This document shows positions 1 to 8,204 of a DNA stretch of 64,000 nucleotides, piece after piece. The number at the start of each line of letters is the position of its first letter. Within the stretch, counting starts at the first letter, position 1. The stretch comes from Brevibacterium marinum (lineage in GTDB: Bacteria; Actinomycetota; Actinomycetes; Actinomycetales; Brevibacteriaceae), in NCBI RefSeq assembly GCF_011927955.1, contig NZ_JAATJN010000001.1, positions 3,968,001 through 4,032,000 of the forward strand. Direction: 5' to 3'. The notes under the pieces were generated by a model. The model made no database searches, had not been told where the DNA came from, and saw only the letters and a list, made by a program, of their open reading frames with translations. Both the position numbers and the translations under genes were made by a program.

Positions 1-2
1 CC

Positions 3-1322
3 CAAGGTCGGGTGGCATTCGCGACCGTCGTCGGAACCAGCATCGAGTGGTACGACTACTTCCTCTATGCGGCCGCCTCGGGGCTGATCTTCAATCAGCT
101 CTTCTTCGGCCCCCTGGGCTCGACCCTGTCGACCATGGTCGCCTTCGCAACCGTGGGCATCAGCTTCCTCTTCCGCCCCCTGGGCGCATTCCTCGCCGGT
201 CACTTCGGGGACAAGCTGGGGCGTCGGGTCGTCCTCATCATCACCCTCATCGCCATGGGTGGGGCCACGGCCCTGATCGGCTTCCTGCCGACTTACGATT
301 CGATCGGCATCGCCGCGCCACTCCTGCTCATCCTCCTGCGCATCATCCAGGGCGTCTCGGCCGGCGGCGAATGGGGCGGAGCCGTCCTGCTGGCCGTCGA
401 GCACGCGGAGACCAAGCACCGCGGCCTGCGCGGCTCCTTCCCACAGATCGGGGTGTCCATCGGCCTCATCCTCTCCTCGGGAGTGCTGGCGCTGATGACC
501 GCGATCGCGCCCGGCGAGGCCTTCCTCGAGTGGGGTTGGCGCGTGCCCTTCTTCCTCTCGATCCTGCTCGTCGGAGTCGGCTACTGGATCCGCCGAGGCG
601 TCGAGGAGTCTCCCGTCTTCCACGAGATCGCGGAGCGCAAGGAACAGGTGTCCAACCCGCTGGGCAAGCTGTTCCGGAGCCATTGGCTCCTCGTCATCCT
701 GGCCTCACTGGTCTTCGTCGGCAACAACGCCGCCGGCTACATGACCACCGGCGGATACATCCAGAACTACGCCACCGACCCGGCCGGCCCCATCGGACTC
801 GACCGCGGTCCGGTGCTCTGGGCGGTGTCCGCCTCGGCGGTTTCGTGGCTGATCTTCACGATCGTGGCAGGCTCGGTCTCCGACAGGATCGGGCGTAAGA
901 ACACCTACCTGCTGGGATGGGTACTGCTGCTGATCGGCATCTTCTCCCTCTTCCCTCTGGTCAACACCGGCAGCATCTGGATGCTGCTGCTGGGACTCGT
1001 CATCCTCACCGTCGGCCTCGGCTTCACCTACGGCCAGCAGCCGGCGATGTACGCGGAGATCTTCCCGTCCAGCGTTCGCTTCTCCGGCGTCTCGGTCTCC
1101 TATGCGATCGGCTCGATCCTCGGCGGGGCCTTCGCCCCGACCATTGCGAAGGCGCTGGTGGCGGCGACCGGCACGACCGCCTCGGTGGCCATCTACCTGG
1201 CGATCATGACCGTGGTCGCCCTGATCGCCACACTGCTCCTGCGGGACCGTTCGGGCATCCCCCTGGGGCCCGATCATGAGGAAAGGCAGCTGGTGAGCCC
1301 AATCATAGGCAGCCGCACATGA
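3..1322 (+). CDS. MHS-family MFS transporter (5' end outside window)
   Basis: This is an inner-membrane metabolite:H+ symporter, most likely for an aromatic or other organic acid. The frame is open from the first bases of the window. The GTG at 12 lies inside conserved sequence (the SIEWYDYFLY motif of the first helix), so the true start is upstream and the gene is partial. About 12 hydrophobic segments are visible. The family loop motif GDKLGRR follows helix 2, GGEWGGA lies in helix 4, and an ESPVF motif follows helix 6. The gene ends 79 bases before a hydroxybenzoate-type monooxygenase on the same strand, so it probably imports that enzyme's substrate. The exact substrate cannot be read from sequence. 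Confidence 0.88.
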   Translation, partial: QGRVAFATVVGTSIEWYDYFLYAAASGLIFNQLFFGPLGSTLSTMVAFATVGISFLFRPLGAFLAGHFGDKLGRRVVLIITLIAMGGATALIGFLPTYDSIGIAAPLLLILLRIIQGVSAGGEWGGAVLLAVEHAETKHRGLRGSFPQIGVSIGLILSSGVLALMTAIAPGEAFLEWGWRVPFFLSILLVGVGYWIRRGVEESPVFHEIAERKEQVSNPLGKLFRSHWLLVILASLVFVGNNAAGYMTTGGYIQNYATDPAGPIGLDRGPVLWAVSASAVSWLIFTIVAGSVSDRIGRKNTYLLGWVLLLIGIFSLFPLVNTGSIWMLLLGLVILTVGLGFTYGQQPAMYAEIFPSSVRFSGVSVSYAIGSILGGAFAPTIAKALVAATGTTASVAIYLAIMTVVALIATLLLRDRSGIPLGPDHEERQLVSPIIGSRT

Positions 1323-1335
1323 TGACGTGAGTAAC

Positions 1336-1347
1336 ATACGATCGTAT
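1336..1347. promoter_or_regulatory. Perfect 12-bp palindrome, candidate operator
   Basis: ATACGATCGTAT is a perfect palindrome in the 79-base gap before the monooxygenase gene at 1402, within an AT-rich stretch that could hold a promoter. Its size and symmetry fit a dimeric repressor such as a GntR, IclR or TetR protein. No regulator lies directly beside it, so the binding protein is unknown. Confidence 0.45.
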
Positions 1348-1401
1348 ATGAACTGCTATTATTGAGAAGTCACGAAGACGTGTGATGAACCGGAGGTTGA
1401 C

Positions 1402-3378
1402 ATGCATTTTCACCAGCACGGCTATGTGTCCGCAGACCCGCGGATCGAAGCTGCAGCAGGCTACGGGATCGATCGCCCAGAGGAACTGCCCGATGAGGTC
1501 GATGTCCTCATCGTGGGCAGCGGTCCGGCGGGCATGGTCGCGGCGGCACAGCTCTCTCAGTATCCGGAGGTCAGCACCCGGATTATCGAGAAGCGTGACT
1601 CCCGGTTGGTCATCGGTCAGGCCGACGGCATCCAGGCGCGCTCGGTCGAGACTTTCCAGGCGTTCGGGTTCGCCGAGGAGATCATTCGCGAGGGGTACCA
1701 CATCATCGATATGGCCTTCTGGAATCCCGACCCTGAGAACCCCGAGCACATCATCCGCACCGGACGGCCGAAGGACGACGAGGCCGGGATCAGCGAATTC
1801 CCCCACCTCATCGTCAACCAGGCACGCGTCCTCGACTACTTCGCGCAGTTCGCCAAGCAGTCCCCCGCCCGCATCGCCCCCGACTACGGCATCGAATTCC
1901 TCGACCTGGCTGTCGACGGCGATGCCGACCGCACCAGCTCAACCGTGTCCGACCATCCGGTCTCGGTGAAGGTCCGTTACACCGCCGGCGAGCGCGCCGG
2001 TGAGGAGCGCACCATCCGCGCGGGCTATGTCGTCGGCTGCGACGGCGCGCGTTCGGGTGTGCGCAAGTCCATCGGGCGCACGATGTCCGGCGACCAGGCC
2101 AACCATGCGTGGGGAGTCATGGACGTGCTCGCGAATTCGGACTTCCCCGACATCCGCACGAAGTGCGCCATTTCCTCGAAGCACGGCAACATCCTCCACA
2201 TCCCCCGCGAGGGCGGCCATCTCTTCCGCATGTACGTCGACCTGGGCGAGGTTCCCGACGATGATGCGCGCAAGGTGCGGCGGACGAGTGTCGATGAGAT
2301 CATCGACAGGGCGAATGCCATCATCGCGCCGTACAGCATCGATGTGAAGGACGTCGCCTGGCACAGTGTCTACGAGGTCGGGCACCGGCTCACGGATGCC
2401 TTCGACGACACCGATGAGACGGCGGTGGATTCGCCGTCACCACGCGTGTTCATCACCGGCGATGCGTGCCACACCCACTCGGCGAAGGCCGGCCAGGGCA
2501 TGAACGTGTCGATGCAGGACGGGTTCAACATCTCGTGGAAGCTCGGGCAGGTGCTCGCCGGGCGGTCCTCGCAGGAGCTGCTGCGGACCTATTCGGCGGA
2601 GCGTCAAGTGACCGCGAAGAACCTCATCGACTTCGACAAGGAATGGTCGACTCTGATGGCGACGCCGCAGGAAGAGCTGCCGGACGCGACCTATCTCGAG
2701 GACTTCTACGTCAAGACCGCCGAGTTCCCCGCCGGATTCATGACCGAATACACGGAATCGATGATCACGACCTCACCCAAGCATCAGGAACTGGCCAGCG
2801 GATTCCCGGTGGGCAAGCGATTCAAGTCCGCTCGTGTCCAGCGCAACTGTGACGCCAACTTCATCCACCTGGGCCACGAGGCCAGGGCCGACGGACGTTG
2901 GCGCGTCTACGTCTTCGCGGATTCGCCGGCACCGGTGATCGGTTCAGCCGGCACCGAGGGCACGAGTGGCGCCGAGCGCCCGAGCGGCGCCGACGGAACG
3001 CAGGGTTCCAAGGTCACGCAGCTGGCCGACTGGCTCGAATTCGATCCGGCATCTCCCCTGGTTGAATTCCGTCGTGAAGGAGACGACATCGACGCGCTCG
3101 TCGAACTCAGCGTCACCTACCAGCAGGACCACACCGAGTTCTCGTTTCCCGATGTCCCGACGGTCTTCCGTCCACACGTGGGCGAGTTCGATCTCGAGTA
3201 CGTGGAGAAGATCTACGCCGCCATCCCCGAAGAGGATATCTTCGATGAGCGCGGAATAAGTCGTGACGGCGCAGTGGTCGTGGTCCGACCCGATCAGTAT
3301 GTGTCGGGCATCTTCCCCTTGGACGCCACCGACGAGATCAGCGAGTTCTTCTCAGGAGTGTTCCTTCCTGCCCAGTGA
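1402..3378 (+). CDS. FAD-dependent aromatic hydroxylase, 3-hydroxybenzoate 4-monooxygenase/phenol 2-monooxygenase type
   Basis: This 658-aa flavoprotein monooxygenase hydroxylates a phenolic ring with NAD(P)H and O2. FAD-binding GSGPAG is at residues 39-44, the DG motif (GCDGARSG) comes mid-protein, and the second FAD motif is GDACHTHSAKAGQG. A C-terminal thioredoxin-like dimerisation domain follows, as in phenol hydroxylase. The N-terminal sequence resembles MobA-type 3-hydroxybenzoate 4-hydroxylases, which make protocatechuate. A Gly/Ser/Thr-rich insertion near residues 515-535 is poorly conserved-looking. The upstream MHS carrier probably supplies the substrate, and the pca operon at 28-34 kb could consume the product. 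Substrate choice is inferred, not proven. Confidence 0.85.
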   Translation: MHFHQHGYVSADPRIEAAAGYGIDRPEELPDEVDVLIVGSGPAGMVAAAQLSQYPEVSTRIIEKRDSRLVIGQADGIQARSVETFQAFGFAEEIIREGYHIIDMAFWNPDPENPEHIIRTGRPKDDEAGISEFPHLIVNQARVLDYFAQFAKQSPARIAPDYGIEFLDLAVDGDADRTSSTVSDHPVSVKVRYTAGERAGEERTIRAGYVVGCDGARSGVRKSIGRTMSGDQANHAWGVMDVLANSDFPDIRTKCAISSKHGNILHIPREGGHLFRMYVDLGEVPDDDARKVRRTSVDEIIDRANAIIAPYSIDVKDVAWHSVYEVGHRLTDAFDDTDETAVDSPSPRVFITGDACHTHSAKAGQGMNVSMQDGFNISWKLGQVLAGRSSQELLRTYSAERQVTAKNLIDFDKEWSTLMATPQEELPDATYLEDFYVKTAEFPAGFMTEYTESMITTSPKHQELASGFPVGKRFKSARVQRNCDANFIHLGHEARADGRWRVYVFADSPAPVIGSAGTEGTSGAERPSGADGTQGSKVTQLADWLEFDPASPLVEFRREGDDIDALVELSVTYQQDHTEFSFPDVPTVFRPHVGEFDLEYVEKIYAAIPEEDIFDERGISRDGAVVVVRPDQYVSGIFPLDATDEISEFFSGVFLPAQ

Positions 3379-3487
3379 CGTCAGTCACTCCGAGGACCTC
3401 GACTCGGTCCGCCGGCGAACCATCGACGGATTCGCGGGCCGACTCTGCCGTCGAACCGGTAGCAGGTTCGGGCTCGAGCGCTCACCC

Positions 3488-4012
3488 TCATTCGTTCGGC
3501 CGACGTCTGCCGGTCCAACCGCAGATGCCGGCAGCGACGAGCGCCAGACCTCCGACAGCAGAGAGCACGAAGCCCATTGCCGGACGAGCGACTTCCATAC
3601 CGCCTGTCGGCATCCCGTCGTCGGTCTGTCCGTCCCACATCATGATGGGAGGATCGATGACGGCTGCGGCGAGACCCATGAGAACAGTGACGCCGATCAG
3701 GAGGGTCGCGACAGACCACCAGCGTGGGGCGCCCACCAGCCACGGCAGCACAGCCGATGCGAGGATCAGGACCCAGACGGAGACCATTCCCGGATCGAGG
3801 TCGGTGGGATCGACCGGAGAATAGCCCAAGGACGTGATCCTCATTCTCGGCCCGTCGACATTGCCGCTGTCGAGGACGGGCACGAAGATCGTCACGATCC
3901 ATGCCGCGACCGTGGCCAGCGGCAGGATTCGCGCGGCACGAACCAGTCCTCCTTCTCGGCCTCTTGTCTCGCGATCGTAGAACTCCTGGGTATTGGTTTC
4001 GTCAGCACTCAT
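3488..4012 (-). CDS. Hypothetical integral membrane protein
   Basis: This 174-aa protein has about four hydrophobic segments: one near the N-terminus after a charged cytoplasmic stretch, two in the middle and one near the C-terminus before an Arg-rich tail. I do not recognise the family. The ATG at 4012 is chosen because it starts the MSADETN sequence; ATGs 6 and 12 bases upstream are possible. It is convergent with the monooxygenase gene and lies before the HNH gene on the same strand. No functional residue can be assigned. Confidence 0.6.
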   Translation of the reverse strand: MSADETNTQEFYDRETRGREGGLVRAARILPLATVAAWIVTIFVPVLDSGNVDGPRMRITSLGYSPVDPTDLDPGMVSVWVLILASAVLPWLVGAPRWWSVATLLIGVTVLMGLAAAVIDPPIMMWDGQTDDGMPTGGMEVARPAMGFVLSAVGGLALVAAGICGWTGRRRPNE

Positions 4013-4074
4013 ACCCATAATCATTCAGCCTGAGATGGTGCGCACGGCGTCAGGAGCGTTGCAGTTTCGGCACG

Positions 4075-5646
4075 TCACGCAACGTCGCTCAGCGCCCGGC
4101 GAAGGCACCGCTCGATCTGGCTGTGAGTCGAATCGCGCGAACTGTCGGCGATCGCGGTCAGTTCCTTCTCCTGGGACTTCCTCGATTCCATTTCTGTGAT
4201 CGGGAAGAACGGGATCTCCACCTCTCGGGGGCCGGATCCGCCAGGCGGCGCACCGGGCCGCACGGGCTCGAGCAGTCTGGCGAATTTGAATCGCCAGTCA
4301 TCATCTCCTGGTGAGGAGCGTGCAGCGCCATCGTCTGTCGAAGCCGATGATGCAGACGAAGAGGTCGATGGTCGTGGATATCTCATGCGTCTCACCAATG
4401 GGGTCGTCGACGCCTCGTATTCGCGCCCGCCGGGAGTGGTGACCTTCAGGCCTTCAGCCGTGGCTTCGTGCTTCCACCCGGGGTGCTCCTTCGTAAAGTT
4501 GCAGGCAGCGCACAGCCCCGAGCCGTTCTCCCACGACGTCGCACCGCCGGAGGCGTATCCATCGGCATGGTCGGCATGCCTGATTCGCGCATCGCACCAG
4601 GGCGTCCGGCACACGTCGTCACGATAGACGACCATCTGCCTCAGCTGCCCGGTGAATGTGCGACCGCGAGATTCCATTCCCACCAGCTGACCGTCGGTGG
4701 CGCGAGTGAACATACGGCGGATGAAGATCTCGGCGTCATTGGCGGCGACGAAGTTACGTGCGGTTCGAGCCGGGAGCGGACCATATCCCGGCAGCCAGGC
4801 GGGCACCATTCCATCGGAGAGCAGCGTTTCCGCCTCGACGACGAGATGCACCTGGGTCGGCACCGCTTCGGCACTCGTCTGTCCCGTCAAACGCTCGACG
4901 AAGGTGTCGGCCATCAGCTGGTTGTTCCTGCGTCCTTTGGCACCTCCGGATGCAGCCACCGATTCGGCCGCGCCCCTCAGCCCCTCGTAGACGGCGACGG
5001 CCTGCTGGATCGGGATGATCGCTGAGATTCGGCCCATGCCGTCATCGAGCGCGGTCATGGTCACGCGACGGTTCGCCGTCGCTTTCTGCGCCCGCTCAGC
5101 GGCCGCCTCGGCGTTCATCTCCTCTGCCAAGGCCCGGGTCTCCATACGCAGGCTCCGCAGCCCGGCGAGCCCCATACTCGTCTTCATCCGGGTGTCGACC
5201 TTGCGTCGGTCGCCACTGGGCAGGGTCGCAGTTTCATCAGCCATCACGCGGGCCTTGTCCTCGGAGATCTCCCCCGAGGCGAGCGCTTTGAATGTATTCG
5301 GCATCTCGCCCACGATCGCGCGGGAGGTGGAAAGGAACTTTCGTCCGGAACCCGGTGAGACCTTCTTCGCGAGGGCGATCTCTTCGGCGGAGCGGATTCC
5401 GCAATCACGCGCGGGAACCTGATTGAGCGCGTCTCGACGTGTGCGCAGGGCTGCGAAGGCCACCGCCTCTGCAGCCTGAGCGGACACGATGGTCGCCTTC
5501 AGCTCCTCAAGCGCCGTGATCCGTGCCAATGTCTCGGCTTCGGTCGCAGCGGACTCCTCGCCACGCAGCATGGAGGCGAAGCGGTCGATCTCGGCGATGA
5601 GATCATGATCCGCCGGTGATGTCTCCGAGACGGTCTCCGTGTCCAT
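4075..5646 (-). CDS. HNH endonuclease, DUF222/13E12-repeat family
   Basis: This 523-aa protein has an N-terminal helical DUF222 (13E12 repeat) region over roughly residues 1-300 and a C-terminal HNH nuclease motif. The nuclease part reads RHADHADGYASGG, then N and LCAACNFTKEHPGW, giving the expected His-Asn-His metal site and a treble-clef-like fold. The C-terminal 100 residues are Ser/Pro-rich and probably disordered. Such genes occur in many dispersed copies in actinobacterial genomes and have been linked to mobile introns or repeats; their biological role is unsettled. No intron or repeat is visible beside this copy. Confidence 0.88.
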   Translation of the reverse strand: MDTETVSETSPADHDLIAEIDRFASMLRGEESAATEAETLARITALEELKATIVSAQAAEAVAFAALRTRRDALNQVPARDCGIRSAEEIALAKKVSPGSGRKFLSTSRAIVGEMPNTFKALASGEISEDKARVMADETATLPSGDRRKVDTRMKTSMGLAGLRSLRMETRALAEEMNAEAAAERAQKATANRRVTMTALDDGMGRISAIIPIQQAVAVYEGLRGAAESVAASGGAKGRRNNQLMADTFVERLTGQTSAEAVPTQVHLVVEAETLLSDGMVPAWLPGYGPLPARTARNFVAANDAEIFIRRMFTRATDGQLVGMESRGRTFTGQLRQMVVYRDDVCRTPWCDARIRHADHADGYASGGATSWENGSGLCAACNFTKEHPGWKHEATAEGLKVTTPGGREYEASTTPLVRRMRYPRPSTSSSASSASTDDGAARSSPGDDDWRFKFARLLEPVRPGAPPGGSGPREVEIPFFPITEMESRKSQEKELTAIADSSRDSTHSQIERCLRRALSDVA

Positions 5647-5745
5647 GCAAACACACTACAAGTCGCCACTGACACGAGATTTCCAGAGCGTTCGGCAGGA
5701 CAATCGCCGAGCCGGGATCGCGCATGGATTCAACCGCGCCGTACT

Positions 5746-6357
5746 CTAGCCGACGTCCCTCTGGATCCGATTGAGGACCATGTCCATGGCGACGATATTG
5801 TGTCCGCCCTCGGGGATGATGATATCCGCGTTGCGCTTCGAGGGCTCGACATACAGCTCGTGCATAGGCTTCACGGTTCCCAGGTATTGGTCCTCGACCG
5901 ACTGCAGCGTCCGCCCCCGTTCGACGACATCGCGCTTGATGCGCCGCAGCAGGCGGACATCGGCGTCGGTGTCGACGAAGAGTTTGATGTCGAGCAGCTC
6001 GCAGATCCGCGGCTCGGCGAAGATGAGGATTCCCTCGACGATGATCACCGGAGACGGCTCGACGAGCGTGGTGCGATCGCTGCGATTGTGGATCGAGAAG
6101 TCGTAGACGGGGCTCTCGACCGGCTGCGAGGACCGCAGCGCACGCAGATGCTCGACGAAGAGATCGTTGTCGAAGGCGTCGAGGTCGTCGTAGTTGACCT
6201 TCTCCCGCTCCTCATACGTCAGCTCATCACGCCGTCGGTAGTAGTTGTCGTGGAACAGCACCGAGGGCGGGCCCGCGCACTCGTCCAGCAGCGCCTGGGT
6301 GAGAGTCGTCTTTCCGCTGCCGGTGCCGCCGGCTACGCCCACTATCAAGGTCTCCAC
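5746..6357 (-). CDS. udk: Uridine kinase
   Basis: The protein phosphorylates uridine or cytidine with ATP or GTP in pyrimidine salvage. The Walker A loop is GGTGSGKTT at residues 9-17, followed by the family motif FHDNYYR and the IIVEGILIF strand. A longer open frame runs upstream to 6609, but it has no kinase homology. The GTG at 6357 fits the family N-terminus and is preceded by a Shine-Dalgarno-like GAAGGGG, giving 203 aa, the usual family length. The gene lies immediately downstream of the GntR-fusion ORF on the same strand, with a gap of about 90 bases. Confidence 0.92.
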   Translation of the reverse strand: METLIVGVAGGTGSGKTTLTQALLDECAGPPSVLFHDNYYRRRDELTYEEREKVNYDDLDAFDNDLFVEHLRALRSSQPVESPVYDFSIHNRSDRTTLVEPSPVIIVEGILIFAEPRICELLDIKLFVDTDADVRLLRRIKRDVVERGRTLQSVEDQYLGTVKPMHELYVEPSKRNADIIIPEGGHNIVAMDMVLNRIQRDVG

Positions 6358-6448
6358 GGTCCAACCATCCCCTTCGGCTCTGCGGATTCGCGTTCTGACT
6401 GCCCCAAATCTATACCAGGCCCCTCGCCGAGGTGGTCCCCCGTCCCGT

Positions 6449-7156
6449 TCACCGGCGACGGGTGAGCTGTGCCCAGAGGTCCTGGTCGAACCTGCGTCGG
6501 GCGAAGAGCCCGGCCATATGTCTGACCGCGTTGTCGACCTTTCCCCGCCAGGCGCCCACCGCTGTCTCCGCATCGCCGAGGGACACTGCCCGGAGAATGG
6601 CACGGTCATCGGCGAGGATGCGGTCGCTGGCAGGTGAGTAGTCGAGCTGCAGGACCGAGATGAACAGGCGCAGACGCAGATTCAGCGCTTCGAATGCCCG
6701 GGTGCTCTGCCGCAGACCCGAGGCCCGGGCCAGCTCCTGCTGAAAGTGGAGGTCCGCATCCTCGACATCGATGCCGCTCTTCGTCGCCGCCGATGCCTCC
6801 ACCTGCCGCAGCGCCAGCTGCACGGGCACGAAGTAGCGTTTCGGCCGCAGCGCCAGAGATCGCAGGAGCACCTCGCCCACGGCCATACGCCCGGCGTAGA
6901 GATCGAGGACGTCGAGGGTCGTAATCAGCGGGATCCTCGTCCCGCCCCGCGAGCCGTCGAGCAGCTTGTCGTCGACCATGCGACGCAGCGCGGCATCCAC
7001 CGAGGACCGAGGAACCTGCATCCGCCGTGAAAGGAGCCGAGGATTGATCCGGTCACCCGGTTCGTACCCCGAGTCGATGATCTCCTCACGCAGGGCGATC
7101 GCCAGATGTTCGGTGATGGACCGTGTCTCCTTCGGCAGCCACGAAGAAATCTCCAT
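6449..7156 (-). other. Probable ancestral GntR (FCD) regulator reading frame within the fusion
   Basis: Starting at the ATG at 7156 the frame encodes 235 aa, the normal size of an FCD-domain GntR regulator. The wHTH lies in the first 70 residues (LLSRRMQVPRSSVDAALRRM) and the FCD domain follows, with conserved Asp/His such as DADLHFQQEL. The ATG overlaps the last base of the inverted repeat, so any native leader and ribosome site were replaced. Being divergent from putA suggests a role in proline catabolism; this is inference. Confidence 0.6.
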
Positions 7157-8056
7157 TGAGTCAGAAGTAATGGAACTTCTGCGAGCTTCGGTCTGGCTCG
7201 ACCGCCTCCACAGGACGCCCTCGAAACCGTGCCGCACTCGGGCGGAGAGCACGTCGAGCAGAGATCCGGGGATGTCGTTGCAGCCGGCAAGGCCGGACCT
7301 GGCATCGTCGAGGAACTCCGCGAACTCCCGGTGAACCGCGATTTCCGCAGCCGGAGTCCGGTCGTGGGAGGCCGCAGTCCGGTCGTGGGAGACCTCGGGC
7401 TGGTCGTGAACGATGAGTCCCCGCGTCTCCCCGAACGGGTCGAACACGATGAAGTGCTCGTCACCCCCGCCTGAGCGCAGCAGATCGAGCATCTCCGAGG
7501 CATCGGTCTGACGATGCTCGCTGTCGAATCGCTGCGGCCAGTGCTGGACTCCTGCCGAGCGCAGACCGGCCACGATGCCGGCGATGCGGCGCTGAACCCG
7601 TCGCGCCGATACTGCACTCTCGCCTCCATCTCCGCCGGAGACCCCAGCCCTGTGCGCCTCACCGGCAACGCGAATGCCGATGACGACCAGTGGGAAACCT
7701 CCCGCCACGACAGTGATCTCGTCACGGCCGAGCAGCCGATCCCTTCGCACCGTCATCCCCTGCACCGCCCGGGACACGATGCTCTGGCTCAGTCCGGTCG
7801 CCTCCGCCAGCGCCCTGGTCGAATAGTCCTTCCCGGAGATCCTCGCACCCGCGGTGGCGACGAGCGCCTCGACGACCTGATCGGCGGTGCTCTGGATCTG
7901 GGGACGGCCGCTGCGCGGGCGATCTTCGAGGTCGGAACGCGACATCCACCGGCGCAGACTCGACGGTGAGACGCCGAACTCGACTGCCACCTCGGCGATG
8001 GACGACGATGCCGTCCTGGCGACAGCGTCACGGCGCATCTCTGAGGAATACATCAC
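6449..8056 (-). CDS. Fused ORF: transposase-like HTH protein joined in frame to a GntR/FCD transcription regulator
   Basis: The 535-aa frame has two unrelated halves. Residues 1-300 carry two helix-turn-helix segments (about 17-40, resembling IS3/IS630 N-terminal HTHs, and about 78-100) and a long region I cannot assign. From Met301 (ATG at 7156) it reads as a complete 235-aa FadR-type GntR regulator, with a winged helix followed by an all-helical FCD ligand domain. The junction coincides exactly with one copy of a 20-bp inverted repeat whose mate lies just upstream of the first ATG. A mobile segment therefore appears to have landed in front of a GntR gene. No Shine-Dalgarno is evident at Met301. 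The GntR part probably controlled the divergent putA gene. Annotation as one fused gene or two is uncertain. Confidence 0.7.
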   Translation of the reverse strand: MMYSSEMRRDAVARTASSSIAEVAVEFGVSPSSLRRWMSRSDLEDRPRSGRPQIQSTADQVVEALVATAGARISGKDYSTRALAEATGLSQSIVSRAVQGMTVRRDRLLGRDEITVVAGGFPLVVIGIRVAGEAHRAGVSGGDGGESAVSARRVQRRIAGIVAGLRSAGVQHWPQRFDSEHRQTDASEMLDLLRSGGGDEHFIVFDPFGETRGLIVHDQPEVSHDRTAASHDRTPAAEIAVHREFAEFLDDARSGLAGCNDIPGSLLDVLSARVRHGFEGVLWRRSSQTEARRSSITSDSMEISSWLPKETRSITEHLAIALREEIIDSGYEPGDRINPRLLSRRMQVPRSSVDAALRRMVDDKLLDGSRGGTRIPLITTLDVLDLYAGRMAVGEVLLRSLALRPKRYFVPVQLALRQVEASAATKSGIDVEDADLHFQQELARASGLRQSTRAFEALNLRLRLFISVLQLDYSPASDRILADDRAILRAVSLGDAETAVGAWRGKVDNAVRHMAGLFARRRFDQDLWAQLTRRR

Positions 8057-8080
8057 TCTATTCTATTACTTCTGACTCAA
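7156..8080 (-). mobile_element. Candidate small mobile element bounded by 20-bp inverted repeats
   Basis: TTGAGTCAGAAGTAAT at 7156-7171 recurs as its reverse complement at 8065-8080. Extending inward to 7175 and 8061 gives 19 matches in 20. The 925-bp interval contains only the HTH half of the fused ORF, which starts 4 bp inside one repeat and runs through the other. This resembles an insertion sequence, but no DDE motif could be identified and no clear target duplication is visible. An alternative is a regulator binding the same operator at its own promoter and at the next gene. Confidence 0.5.
7355..7391. repeat. 21-bp in-frame tandem duplication within the HTH ORF
   Basis: The 16-base string AGTCCGGTCGTGGGAG occurs at 7355-7370 and again at 7376-7391, a 21-base period. 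It produces a repeated SHDRT segment in the protein, so reading frame is kept. This is a small local duplication, probably from replication slippage. Confidence 0.7.
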
Positions 8081-8204
8081 CTATGTCTGCGATCGTGCGC
8101 GAGATCTTCTCCCCGGATTCGCTCCGGCGCATACTGGTCTCAACGATCCCGTCAAGGTCACAGGCGACGCGGGAACGCCTGGCCCAGCACCGATCAGATC
8201 CACG

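Noticed and set aside
7156..8080. Calling the element a standard IS3 or IS630 insertion
   Set aside because: HTHs and TG-type ends are suggestive, but no DDE catalytic triad, second ORF or TA target duplication could be shown.
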